DNA of 64,000 nt. It comes from Bacteroidales bacterium (lineage in GTDB: Bacteria > Bacteroidota > Bacteroidia > Bacteroidales > UBA10428). Where the stretch lies: positions 1 through 64,000 of the forward strand of contig JAFGSZ010000094.1 in NCBI GenBank assembly GCA_016934395.1, in the 5' to 3' direction. The position numbers and the translations under genes are program-made. The notes below the pieces were generated by a model. That model was not told the origin of the DNA, ran no database searches, and saw only the letters and a list, made by a program, of their open reading frames with translations. Positions 10,418 through 18,899 of this stretch are shown piece by piece; position 1 is the first letter of the stretch; each line of letters begins with the position of its first letter.

Positions 10418-11389
10418 ATGGGTAAAAGTAGATTTCGATATAATCCTGAGACGTTGAGCTATGATGAAATAAAACTTTCATTAAAGCAACGCTTATTTAA
10501 ATACTTCACCTACTTTTTTGCAAGTATAATGCTGGCATTAGCCTATTATATAGTTTTTACATTTTTTTTTGACTCCCCCAAAGAAAAAGGATTAAAACGA
10601 CAAATAAGTGAGTTGGAGCTTAATTACGATCTGTTAAATAATCATCTCGGACAAATAGAATCTGTGCTTTCTGATATGCAGGATCGGGATGATAATATTT
10701 ACAGGACCATTTTTGAGGCTGAACCTATACATAAATCTGTCAGAAATGCAGGGTTTGGTGGTACAAACAGGTATAAAGATCTTGAAGGACTAAAAAATTC
10801 TGAAATTATTATTTCAACGGCAAAACATATGGACCAGATTGTTCAAAAAATTGCAGTTCAATCAAAATCCTATGACGAGCTTGTTGATCTGGCTGTAAAC
10901 AAAGAAAAAATGCTGGCTTCGGTACCTGCAATTCAACCTGTTTCAAATAAAGACCTGAAAAGAACAGCTTCCGGCTGGGGTTACAGAATACATCCGATTT
11001 ATAAAATACGAAAATTTCACTACGGTATGGATTTTACCGCACCCACAGGTACCGAAATCTATGCTACCGGTGACGGAGTAATTAGAGAAACAGATCAGTC
11101 TAAGCGCGGATATGGGAATAAAATTGTTGTAGATCATGGTTTTGGATATCAAACACTTTATGCTCACATGACCGCTTTTAATGTTCGACAGGGTCAAAAA
11201 GTGAAACGCGGTGATGTAATTGGATTTGTTGGAAATACAGGTCTGTCAACGGCGCCCCATCTTCACTATGAAGTAATATATAATGGGAAAAAAGTAAACC
11301 CGGTAAACTATTACTTTAATGATCTATCACCGGAAGAATTCGACAGAATGCTCGATATATCTTTGAAGGCTGGTCAGTCGTTTGACTAG
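10418..11389 (+). CDS. M23 family metallopeptidase (second of tandem pair)
   Basis: 323 residues with the same plan as its neighbour: cytoplasmic N-terminus, one membrane helix (about residues 28-48), coiled coil and a C-terminal LytM domain. Zinc-site residues are seen in KFHYGMDF and APHLHYE. The region just before the coiled coil (NAGFGGTNRYKDL) parallels DAGTGGTEKY in the first copy, so the pair arose by tandem duplication. Both copies keep the zinc-binding H, D and HxH residues, so both may be active peptidoglycan endopeptidases. Start ATG at 10418. The beta-propeller gene follows 24 bases downstream, suggesting cotranscription. Confidence 0.87.
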   Translation: MGKSRFRYNPETLSYDEIKLSLKQRLFKYFTYFFASIMLALAYYIVFTFFFDSPKEKGLKRQISELELNYDLLNNHLGQIESVLSDMQDRDDNIYRTIFEAEPIHKSVRNAGFGGTNRYKDLEGLKNSEIIISTAKHMDQIVQKIAVQSKSYDELVDLAVNKEKMLASVPAIQPVSNKDLKRTASGWGYRIHPIYKIRKFHYGMDFTAPTGTEIYATGDGVIRETDQSKRGYGNKIVVDHGFGYQTLYAHMTAFNVRQGQKVKRGDVIGFVGNTGLSTAPHLHYEVIYNGKKVNPVNYYFNDLSPEEFDRMLDISLKAGQSFD

Positions 11390-11413
11390 TGGCTGTTGTT
11401 AACTATCTTATGA

Positions 11414-12907
11414 ATGATTAAAAGAAATTCGAGGCAGGTATTATTTTTAATCTCCCTTATTATTTTAAGTACGTATTCGTTTGGTCAGATTCCGGAGGTG
11501 ACCCCTGTAATAAATCCCAAAACTATCTCGGCTATCCGGCCGGTAATTCCTACATTTCTGGGTAATGAACAAAGAAATTATTATGGAAATGAGGCTCCGT
11601 CTGAATTGAATATTATCTGGAAACTTTACCTGGGCAAAGGTGAAACTATTATATCAAGGAAACTTGGATCGCGCATCTGGGCAGGGGCAGGCTGGACAGG
11701 CCAACCACTTTTGGTGGAAGAAGATACTGCACTGTTTATTATTCAGGGAGCATATGATCATAATTTAAAAAAGATTAATGCGCAAAACGGTAAACTTGTA
11801 TGGCAATACAAGTATGACGATGTAATAAAAGGTACTGGAACTTTATGGGATAATATTTATTCCGGTGATCTTAAAAACCGGCTTGTAATTTTGCAAGGCA
11901 GCAGACTGGGCGTGGGAAATTATTTGGATACAAAACATATCCCAAGTTACAGGGCAATATCATATTTTACCGGGGAAGAACTCTGGCGTCTTGATGTAAA
12001 GTGGACAGATAGTTACAGCAGAGATGTGGATGGATCTGCCCTGGTAATAAACGATACTGCATATCTGGGCCTTGAGAATTCATTATTTACCGTGTTTGAT
12101 CCTGATTATAATAATGCCGTCTTAAAAGATGGTATGCTGCAACCCAAAATTTTTCAGGAGACCAAACTGTATGAGAAAAAGGATGCTGTTTTTCATAAAA
12201 ATAATATTGTTACAGAATCATCCCCTTCGTTAATTGATGGCATAATTTATATTGCCTCCGGTTCAGGTCACGTATATGGATATGAAATTTCTTCAAAAAA
12301 ACTGGTCTGGGATTTTTATATAGGTTCTGATATTGATGGATCGGCTGTGGTTACAAAAGATAAATGTATTTTAGTATCGGTTGAGAAACAATACATCAAA
12401 GGTAATGGAGGGGTATTTAAACTTGATCCTTCAAAAGCGCCGGAGAATGCCGTAGTCTGGTATTTACCTACAGGCGACAAAAAGTTTTCAAGTTGGGAAG
12501 GCGGAGTAATTGGAAGCGCAGGCATTAGTGATTCTTATGTAGATCAAAATGGACCATACCTGGCTGCAGTATCAGCTATAGACGGTTATCTTTATATTGT
12601 TAATCATACATCCGTTAATAAAGACAGTCTGGTTTTTGGACCGGACAGTATAACAAAATACCCTGTTCCTGAAATCGTATTTAAAAAATATACCGGCCCC
12701 TCCATTTCAACCCCAATTATTGTTGGTAATAAGATAATTTCAGGCGGATATAACGGGTTGTATCTTTTTGAATATGATCAAAACCTGAACATTAGTCTTT
12801 TGGCCAAATTACCAGTCCCTTTCGAGTCTACCCCCATTGTGCATAACCGTAAAATTTATGTTGCTTCACGAAATGGTTATTTTTATTGTTTAGGTGATAA
12901 ATTGTAA
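11414..12907 (+). CDS. Exported PQQ-like beta-propeller protein
   Basis: 497 residues with a clear signal peptide (hydrophobic LFLISLIILSTYSFGQ, about residues 10-25). Repeated blade motifs of the PQQ/WD-like type follow, for example INAQNGKLVWQYKY, YFTGEELWRLD, GYEISSKKLVWDFY and SAIDGYLYIVN. The fold resembles PQQ-dependent enzymes and BamB-type scaffolds, but I see no quinone-site signature, so a binding or scaffold role is likelier than catalysis. It lies directly downstream of the two peptidoglycan peptidases, which hints at an envelope role. The specific function is unknown. Confidence 0.7.
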   Translation: MIKRNSRQVLFLISLIILSTYSFGQIPEVTPVINPKTISAIRPVIPTFLGNEQRNYYGNEAPSELNIIWKLYLGKGETIISRKLGSRIWAGAGWTGQPLLVEEDTALFIIQGAYDHNLKKINAQNGKLVWQYKYDDVIKGTGTLWDNIYSGDLKNRLVILQGSRLGVGNYLDTKHIPSYRAISYFTGEELWRLDVKWTDSYSRDVDGSALVINDTAYLGLENSLFTVFDPDYNNAVLKDGMLQPKIFQETKLYEKKDAVFHKNNIVTESSPSLIDGIIYIASGSGHVYGYEISSKKLVWDFYIGSDIDGSAVVTKDKCILVSVEKQYIKGNGGVFKLDPSKAPENAVVWYLPTGDKKFSSWEGGVIGSAGISDSYVDQNGPYLAAVSAIDGYLYIVNHTSVNKDSLVFGPDSITKYPVPEIVFKKYTGPSISTPIIVGNKIISGGYNGLYLFEYDQNLNISLLAKLPVPFESTPIVHNRKIYVASRNGYFYCLGDKL

Positions 12908-12972
12908 ACAGTTGGTTTATTATGATTTATTTACTAATTTAGAATCTGCTTTTACGATTTTATCTTTAAGTT

Positions 12973-13308
12973 ATGCCATACAAAGAAAAAAAAGTTGAAA
13001 AATTATATTATTCAATTGGCGAGGTTGCAAAAATATTCGATGTGAATACATCGCTGATACGTTTTTGGGAAAAAGAGTTTGATATCATTAAACCAAAAAA
13101 AAATAAGAAGGGGAATCGTTTTTTCACAAAACAGGATATTGATAATTTTCATATCATTTTTCATCTTGTAAAAGAAAAGGGGATGACATTAAGTGGTGCA
13201 AAGAAAAAATTAAAAGAAAATAAAGAAGATTCTGTGAATAATTTTGAAATAGTAAAATCACTCTCGGAGATTAAAAATCTTCTGAATGAAATAAAAGATA
13301 CCCTTTAG
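12973..13308 (+). CDS. MerR-family transcriptional regulator
   Basis: 111 residues. The N-terminal winged helix-turn-helix matches MerR (YYSIGEVAKIFDVNTSLIRFWEKEFDII, about residues 12-39), including the RxWEKEF segment typical of the short Bacteroidota members. The tail is a lysine-rich helix and a short coiled coil, with no metal-binding cysteines. The target is unknown. It lies in line with the M23 peptidase genes, a neighbourhood I recall in several Bacteroidota where M23, MerR and LemA genes occur together. The LemA/TPM genes are indeed nearby here, on the other strand. Confidence 0.85.
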   Translation: MPYKEKKVEKLYYSIGEVAKIFDVNTSLIRFWEKEFDIIKPKKNKKGNRFFTKQDIDNFHIIFHLVKEKGMTLSGAKKKLKENKEDSVNNFEIVKSLSEIKNLLNEIKDTL

Positions 13309-13364
13309 TTCAAATTCTTTCTGATTAAGCCGGAGGTTCAAAAAATTCTGTCAAAATTCAAGTT

Positions 13365-14459
13365 ATGATCCTGTCTGATATTATCTCCATCCTGGAAAAA
13401 CATGCCCCGTTAAATTACCAGGAATCTTATGATAATTCGGGCCTCACTGTTGGTGATCCGGCAATGGAAATATCCGGCGCAATATTAACACTTGATGTTA
13501 CCGAGGAGGTGATAACAGAAGCTATCGATCTCAACTTTAACCTCATTATTTCGCACCATCCGGTTGTGTTTTCCGGAATAAAAAAAATCACAGGCAGAAA
13601 TGCAACCGAAAAAATCCTGATAAAAGCTATACAAAATAATATTGCACTTTATGCTGTTCATACTAATATTGATAGTGTGAGATATGGTGTAAACTCCAAA
13701 ATATGCGAAAAGATAGGATTGGAAAATTGTTCCATTCTGGCGCCTGTTAGCGGAGAGCTTTTAAAATTAGTAACTTTTGTGCCTTCAGCACAGGCCGATC
13801 AGGTTAGAATGGCCATGTTTGAGGCTGGCGCCGGGCATATAGGAAATTACGATCAGTGCAGTTATAATATTGAAGGATATGGCACTTTCAGAGGGTTGGA
13901 GAATACAAAACCATTTGCAGGAAAACAAGGAGAATTACATTTTGAAAAGGAAGTACGCATTGAAACCATATTTCCCAAAAATCTCCAAAATAAAATTACT
14001 GAAGCTTTGCTGAAATCCCATCCCTATGAAGAGGTGGCCTATGATATTTACCCCCTGGCAAATGTTTTTGATCAGGTGGGTATGGGGATGAAAGGTGATT
14101 TAACAAATCCTGTTGATGAGACGGAATTTTTAAAATTATTAAAATCGGTTTTTGAAACTAAAGTGATCAGACATACCAAACTGTTAGGTAAAAAAGTAAA
14201 TAAAGTGGCGGTTTGTGGAGGAAGCGGAAGTTTTCTGATAAACAAGGCAATTGCCTCAGGAGCCGACGTTTTTGTAACAGGAGATGTAAAATATCATCAG
14301 TTTTTTGAGGCTGAAAACAAACTTGTAATCGCTGATATCGGACATTTTGAAAGTGAACAATTTACAAAGGAAATTTTTTATGATTTACTTAAGAAAAATT
14401 TCCCTAAATTTGCGATCCGGTTATCGGAAGTAAATACAAATCCAATAAAATATTATTAG
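13365..14459 (+). CDS. Nif3-like dinuclear metal centre hexameric protein
   Basis: 364 residues, the long YqfO-type form of the Nif3/YbgI family with a PII-like insert domain. Metal-binding histidines are visible in IISHHPVVF (about residues 62-70), AVHTN (about 97-101) and the C-terminal DIGHFESE (about 325-332). The N-terminal ENxxPLxxQExYDNSGL-type segment is also diagnostic. These proteins bind two metal ions in a toroidal hexamer and have been linked to GTP cyclohydrolase I-like activity, but their role is not settled. The start of the next gene lies three bases after the stop, so the two are probably translationally coupled. Confidence 0.88.
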   Translation: MILSDIISILEKHAPLNYQESYDNSGLTVGDPAMEISGAILTLDVTEEVITEAIDLNFNLIISHHPVVFSGIKKITGRNATEKILIKAIQNNIALYAVHTNIDSVRYGVNSKICEKIGLENCSILAPVSGELLKLVTFVPSAQADQVRMAMFEAGAGHIGNYDQCSYNIEGYGTFRGLENTKPFAGKQGELHFEKEVRIETIFPKNLQNKITEALLKSHPYEEVAYDIYPLANVFDQVGMGMKGDLTNPVDETEFLKLLKSVFETKVIRHTKLLGKKVNKVAVCGGSGSFLINKAIASGADVFVTGDVKYHQFFEAENKLVIADIGHFESEQFTKEIFYDLLKKNFPKFAIRLSEVNTNPIKYY

Positions 14460-14462
14460 AAT

Positions 14463-15242
14463 ATGGCGGAAGTTAAAAATAAAACTGCGGAACATGCAGA
14501 GCTTTCTGTAGAAGCAAAGTTAAGAGCATTGTACAGTCTTCAGAAAGTGAATTCAGATGTTGATAAAATCAGGACTTTACGTGGAGAATTACCACTTGAG
14601 GTGCAGGACCTGGAAGATGAAATTGTTGGTTTGGAAACCAGGATACAAAATTTCCAGGAGGAAATTAAAAAACTGGATACCAGTATAGCGAACAAGAAAA
14701 ATGAGATTATAAATGCTCAGGCCCTGATTAAAAAATATGAAGAACAGCAGAATAATGTTAAAAACAACCGGGAGTACGATTCTTTATCAAAAGAAATGGA
14801 ATATCAGACCCTTGAAATAGAATTATGCGAAAAGAGGATCAAAGAATTTACCATTCAAATGAATGATAAAAAAAGTACAATCGAAGAATCGAAAAAAATT
14901 CTTGTTGAGCGCCAGAGTGACCTGGCAAATAAAAAATCAGAACTGGAAGAAATTGTTTCAGATACACAAAAAGAAGAGCAGCAAATTGAGAATAAAATTA
15001 CTGAAATTGAAACAATTGTTGAAGAACGTTTATTAATTGCATTCAACAAAATTCGAAAAAACGCCCGGAACGGTCTTGCTGTGGTTACCGTTGAACGCGA
15101 TGCCTGTGGCGGATGTTTTAATAAAATACCACCTCAGCGGCAGCTCGATATCCGGTCGAGGAAAAAAATTATTGTATGTGAATACTGTGGAAGGATACTT
15201 GTAGATGAAGATATTCTTGAGGATATTAAAGAAACAAACTAA
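14463..15242 (+). CDS. Coiled-coil C4 zinc-ribbon protein (CdsZ-like)
   Basis: 259 residues. About 170 residues of heptad-rich coiled coil are followed by a C-terminal zinc ribbon with four cysteines (CGGC near residues 216-219, then CEYCG near 239-243). This is the CdsZ/DUF164 architecture, found next to Nif3-like genes in many bacteria, as here. Nucleic-acid binding or an adaptor role has been proposed for relatives; the function in this organism is unknown. The ATG at 14463 follows the upstream stop by three bases. A strong bidirectional terminator lies 16 bases after the stop. Confidence 0.82.
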   Translation: MAEVKNKTAEHAELSVEAKLRALYSLQKVNSDVDKIRTLRGELPLEVQDLEDEIVGLETRIQNFQEEIKKLDTSIANKKNEIINAQALIKKYEEQQNNVKNNREYDSLSKEMEYQTLEIELCEKRIKEFTIQMNDKKSTIEESKKILVERQSDLANKKSELEEIVSDTQKEEQQIENKITEIETIVEERLLIAFNKIRKNARNGLAVVTVERDACGGCFNKIPPQRQLDIRSRKKIIVCEYCGRILVDEDILEDIKETN

Positions 15243-15257
15243 GGATATTTTGTGAAT

Positions 15258-15289
15258 AAAAAAGCCGGTAGTTTATGCCGGCTTTTTTT
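15258..15289. terminator. Bidirectional intrinsic terminator
   Basis: A six-base A-run, a GCCGG/CCGGC stem (15264-15268 and 15278-15282) with a nine-base loop, then seven T residues. It works in both directions, ending the Nif3/zinc-ribbon operon and the convergent CapA-like gene, whose stop codon (15288-15290) overlaps the T-run. Confidence 0.85.
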
Positions 15290-16427
15290 ATGGGCTTAAT
15301 TTATAATTCAGATAAAAATTATCTTCCGCCGAATTCTTCAAATGTTCCTTTGTATTGTTATAAAATCTGCTGATCTTATAATCATCATGATCGGAAAAAT
15401 TAAAAAAATCTTTGTTTTGCTCATACAGCTGCGAAGGTAACACATAAAAAACCGATCCTTCAGGTTTATCTTCACGATATACCCAGGCCGGGAGATAAGT
15501 GTATTTTTTTATACTTGTTTTTGAATTTGTTTTAGCCAGTGTCAACTTAATTAGAATTCCCCCATCCCTGTATTGCTCGCGTTGATTGGAGACAAAATTC
15601 CCCTGAGAATATGCAACAAGATTATATGCTGATGAATCTGTAATATTTCGGTAATATTCGCGCATTGGCTGCACTACATGCGGATGTGAACCAATAATTG
15701 CATCTGCCCCCTGATTTAAAATAAAATCTGCAAGCGATCGCTGTGTTTCGTTTTCAATACGTTCATATTCATTTCCCCAATGAATGGTTACAATAATATA
15801 ATCAGGATCGGCTAATTTTGCTTTATTCAGGTCTCTTCTGATCTGAGCAGTATCAATACGGTTTATAATAGATGGCAGCGATATTTTTAGTCCGTTTGTT
15901 CCATAAGTATAATTGAGGAGTGCAATTCTGATATCATTTTTTTCAACCAGTAAAGGGAAATTATAATTCCGTTCTTCCTGATCGCGGAAAGTACCTGTGC
16001 GTATTATTTTTAATGAGTCAAGTACATTATGAGTGCGATTAAAACCGCTTTTTCCCCGGTCCAGTGCATGGTTATTCGCATTAATAAAAATATCAAATCC
16101 TGCATCGCGCGCTGCTACAGCCAGTTCATCAGGACTTGAAAACTGTGGATATCCTTTATAGGGTGGCCCGGCTAAGGTAACTTCCAGGTTGCCGATTGCA
16201 ATGTCGGCACTTTTAATAAAAGGCGCAATATACCTAAATGTGGGCTCGTAATTATAAGCTTTCAGGGAAGGGTTATAAGCACTTTCAATCTGGGCATCAT
16301 GCCCCATAATGTCGCCGGCAAATACTAAAGTCAGAAAGGTCGTATCCTTTTCTGATGCCCGGATATGAATTCTGAAGCTGAGAAATATTAAAACAGCTAT
16401 GAATAATAAATTTCTTTTGTTACACAT
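15288..16427 (-). CDS. CapA/PgsA-like metallophosphatase domain protein
   Basis: 379 residues from the ATG at 16427; an in-frame TTG six bases upstream is less likely. After an N-terminal hydrophobic segment (signal peptide or anchor), the protein has the PGA_cap signature: LVFAGDIMGHD (about residues 33-43), IGNLEVTLAG, INANNHALDRG and later IIVTIHWGNEYE and IGSHPHVVQP. These calcineurin-like motifs occur in the CapA component of poly-gamma-glutamate synthesis, but no capB, capC or capE gene is adjacent, so capsule synthesis cannot be claimed. It is probably a periplasmic or surface metal-dependent phosphoesterase of unknown substrate. Confidence 0.78.
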   Translation of the reverse strand: MCNKRNLLFIAVLIFLSFRIHIRASEKDTTFLTLVFAGDIMGHDAQIESAYNPSLKAYNYEPTFRYIAPFIKSADIAIGNLEVTLAGPPYKGYPQFSSPDELAVAARDAGFDIFINANNHALDRGKSGFNRTHNVLDSLKIIRTGTFRDQEERNYNFPLLVEKNDIRIALLNYTYGTNGLKISLPSIINRIDTAQIRRDLNKAKLADPDYIIVTIHWGNEYERIENETQRSLADFILNQGADAIIGSHPHVVQPMREYYRNITDSSAYNLVAYSQGNFVSNQREQYRDGGILIKLTLAKTNSKTSIKKYTYLPAWVYREDKPEGSVFYVLPSQLYEQNKDFFNFSDHDDYKISRFYNNTKEHLKNSAEDNFYLNYKLSP

Positions 16428-16439
16428 AGGCAAAATTAG

Positions 16440-17222
16440 TTACCAGCTTCCTCCTGCGCCTCCGCCGCCAAAGCTTCCGCCGCCAAAGCCTCCAAAACCA
16501 CCGCTGCCCGACGAAAAATTCCCAAAACTTCCTCCTCCGCGGGATGAAGACCCAAGCATAGATAAGGCAATCCAAAAAGGAATACCACGACCAATAGAAT
16601 TTCTTCTGACATTCCGGGTTCCGCCAAATATTCTTGAGAAGATCACGGCAAAAATAACCAGCATAAAGATCATACTAAAAATACTGCCTCCTTCACTGGT
16701 TTTTTCCTCATATTCTTTAGCGCTAAATTCTCCGAGACTTAAAGACATTAACGTGCTGGTAGCGTTATCCAGTCCTGTATAAAATTGATTTACCTTGAAT
16801 GCCGGAATCATTTCATGTTCTACAATTCGTTTTGCAGTTGCATCGGGTATTACAGATTCTAAACCATAACCTATAGCAATAAATGTTTCACCTTTTGAAT
16901 CTGCAGTTTTGTTTTTAACCAGGATCACTACACCGTTATCAAAACCTTTTTGTCCAACCTTCCATGTTTCACCAATCTGGTATGCAAAGTCGGCCTTATC
17001 ATAACCATCAAGAGACTGAACGGTAACAATTACAATTTGTGTAGTAGTTTGTTTTGAAAAATTTACCAGTTTTTCTTCAAGTTTCTCTTTTTCCTGAGCA
17101 GTCAATAAGCTTCCAAGATCATTAACTAACCTCGGTGGAACGGGCTTTTTGGGAATATCCTGTGAAAATACGACGAGACCTATACTCAATAAAAAAAGAA
17201 ATACGAAACTTTTAATCTTCAT
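16440..17222 (-). CDS. TPM-domain membrane protein with glycine-rich tail (YgcG family)
   Basis: 260 residues from the ATG at 17222, which precedes a signal peptide (MKIKSFVFLFLLSIGLVVFSQ) and lies four bases after the upstream TPM gene's stop; a longer frame starting at 17264 would overlap that gene. The TPM domain (about residues 25-165) contains LVNDLGSLLTAQEKEKLE and VVILVKNKTAD. A membrane helix (about 186-205) and a glycine/serine/phenylalanine-rich tail ending GAGGSW follow. Such proteins accompany LemA and may act in envelope stress or membrane-protein quality control. It is third in the LemA-TPM-TPM operon. Confidence 0.85.
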   Translation of the reverse strand: MKIKSFVFLFLLSIGLVVFSQDIPKKPVPPRLVNDLGSLLTAQEKEKLEEKLVNFSKQTTTQIVIVTVQSLDGYDKADFAYQIGETWKVGQKGFDNGVVILVKNKTADSKGETFIAIGYGLESVIPDATAKRIVEHEMIPAFKVNQFYTGLDNATSTLMSLSLGEFSAKEYEEKTSEGGSIFSMIFMLVIFAVIFSRIFGGTRNVRRNSIGRGIPFWIALSMLGSSSRGGGSFGNFSSGSGGFGGFGGGSFGGGGAGGSW

Positions 17223-17226
17223 AATT

Positions 17227-17667
17227 TTAATTTTTTCCAAATGAAATATCATCAGATAATTCATTTACATCATTTTGTAAATGGGGAAAATGGGATTTTA
17301 ATTGTTCACCAGCCATGGATATTCCCCGCGCCAGACCTTCGGCAAACTTCGATTCTTTAAAAAATGGAACCATGGTCTCTTTAATTTTATCCCAGAAATT
17401 ATCTGGCACTACGGCATTTATTCCTGCATCTCCAAGAATAGCAAAATTTTTGTCTTCATAAGAAAGATAAAACAGCACCCCGTTACGCTTTTCTGTTTTA
17501 TGCATTTTTAATTTTTCGAATAAAAAGGCAGCGCGATCCAGAACATCTTGCGGGCATCTTCTTTCAATATGTACCCGAATTTCTCCGGAAGTATTTAATT
17601 CGGCCTCTTTAATGGCATCAATAATTTGCTTCTTTTGTCCGGAATCAATAAATTCTGTCGTTTTCAT
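17227..17667 (-). CDS. Short TPM-domain protein
   Basis: 146 residues, a single TPM domain (LNTSGEIRVHIERRCPQDVLDRAA, then VLFYLSYEDKNFAILGDAGIN) without a signal peptide. It is therefore cytoplasmic, or held at the membrane through its operon partners. It lies between LemA and the longer TPM protein on the minus strand. LemA followed by one or two TPM proteins is a widely conserved trio whose biochemical function is not established. The ATG at 17667 is well placed. No catalytic motif is apparent. Confidence 0.82.
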   Translation of the reverse strand: MKTTEFIDSGQKKQIIDAIKEAELNTSGEIRVHIERRCPQDVLDRAAFLFEKLKMHKTEKRNGVLFYLSYEDKNFAILGDAGINAVVPDNFWDKIKETMVPFFKESKFAEGLARGISMAGEQLKSHFPHLQNDVNELSDDISFGKN

Positions 17668-17733
17668 TCATTTATATTCTTTGGTGGGGTAAACAAATAT
17701 TTTTATGAGAAAAAATCCACACTATTTCCTGAT

Positions 17734-18324
17734 TTAGAAAGATACTTCCGGTACTCTTTCAGAACCCTGTTCTGCCTGGAAATAGGCTTTTTCATCAAAA
17801 TTAAAAATATTGGCAAAGATGTTCTGCGGAAACATTTTTATTGTTGAATTATATTGTTGGGCAGCCTCATTAAATTTACGTCTTTCAACAGCAATACGGT
17901 TTTCGGTTCCTTCGAGTTGTGCCTGAAGTTCCAGAAAATTCTGATTTGCTTTTAATTCCGGGTAACGTTCAACAACAACCATTAATCTGGATAAAGCGCC
18001 ACTTAGGGCAGATTGTGATTCCTGAAACTGCTGAAGATTTTCAGCAGTAAGGTTGTTGGCATCAACATTTACTGATGTGGCTTTTGCACGGGCTTCGATA
18101 ACCTGTGTGAGCGTTTCTTTTTCAAAATTAGCATATCCCTTTACGGTATTTACCAGGTTAGGAATAAGATCGGCCCTTCGCTGATATACATTTTCCACAT
18201 TCGCCCATTGTTTGGTAACATTCTCATTTAAAACCACCATTTTATTATAGGTGCCTTTTGAACACGAATAGGTCAGCAAAAACAAAACACCTACAACGAT
18301 TAAAATAATCCAGCCTTTTTTCAT
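17734..18324 (-). CDS. lemA: LemA family protein
   Basis: 196 residues. The N-terminus is a membrane anchor (MKKGWIILIVVGVLFLLTYSCSKG) with a cysteine at residue 21 in a loose lipobox context, so lipoprotein processing is possible. The rest is the LemA helical domain with its hallmark segment QWANVENVYQRRADLIPNLV (about residues 39-58) and VKGYANFEKETL. LemA proteins have a small cytoplasmic tip and an extracytoplasmic helical bundle; their function is unresolved. It is the first gene of the LemA-TPM-TPM operon, with a strong promoter match 34 bases upstream. Confidence 0.92.
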   Translation of the reverse strand: MKKGWIILIVVGVLFLLTYSCSKGTYNKMVVLNENVTKQWANVENVYQRRADLIPNLVNTVKGYANFEKETLTQVIEARAKATSVNVDANNLTAENLQQFQESQSALSGALSRLMVVVERYPELKANQNFLELQAQLEGTENRIAVERRKFNEAAQQYNSTIKMFPQNIFANIFNFDEKAYFQAEQGSERVPEVSF

Positions 18325-18357
18325 ATTGATTATAATTTTAAAACTTTATGATTTATT

Positions 18358-18389
18358 CAAATATAGTTGTAATACTATCTATTTTCAAA
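18358..18389 (-). promoter_or_regulatory. Bacteroidota-type promoter for lemA operon
   Basis: On the minus strand TTTG (18386-18389), a 20-base spacer and TATATTTG (18358-18365) match the phylum's housekeeping promoter at both elements. The -7 box lies 34 bases before the lemA ATG. Confidence 0.65.
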
Positions 18390-18841
18390 GATAACCTGTT
18401 TACTTATAAAAATTAAATTAAATTTTTATAATTTTCCCCATTTCAATATTATTGACATTATAAAATTGAGAAAGCTTTTTTTACATAGGCGTAAAGAAAT
18501 TACTATGGAAAAATGAAAAACATTTTTGAGGTGTTTTCATTTTATCCCTCCGGATTTTAATTGCACATAGAGCGAATTTACAAAACTACGGTATTAAAAT
18601 CCATCTATGAATTGTTTGTATTATAAATGACTTGTTAAAGTTTCATCAATTAGAATTGGATTTTAGAATATTTTAAAGTCAGCTTTCTGAACAACAACGG
18701 GAAAAATATTTTTTTACCAACGATTAAATAGCAACCGGTGCAGGATGAAACTTAGTTGCAAGGCTATTTATCCATATTTGCCGGATACTATTTTTTTCTT
18801 TGATTTAAATTCAGATTATTATAAAAGGAAGTTTTTTAGTA

Positions 18842-18871
18842 TTTGAATTTCAGAGGGTTTTTTGTATATTG
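18842..18871 (+). promoter_or_regulatory. Candidate promoter for the universal stress protein gene
   Basis: TTTG at 18842-18845 and TATATTG at 18865-18871 are separated by 19 bases. The -7 box differs from TAnnTTTG by one missing T. The element ends 28 bases before the ATG. Confidence 0.5.
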
Positions 18872-18899
18872 TAATGTTATTTAACTCAGCTATATCACA

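Larger units (their letters stand above)
18325..18899. other. 575-bp intergenic region between lemA and usp
   Basis: The genes on either side diverge. The gap holds one promoter match for each direction (18358-18389 minus, 18842-18871 plus). It also has an 11-bp perfect inverted repeat at 18404-18431 and a broken inverted repeat at 18726-18769. I see no open frame with coding character and no known RNA motif. Confidence 0.6.

Noticed and set aside
15288-16427. Poly-gamma-glutamate capsule locus
   Set aside because: Only a CapA-like protein is present; capB, capC and capE are absent from the neighbourhood.
16399-16782. Proline-rich open frame on the plus strand
   Set aside because: It is antisense to the glycine/serine-rich tail of the TPM protein; complementing glycine codons gives proline codons, so the frame is a composition artefact.
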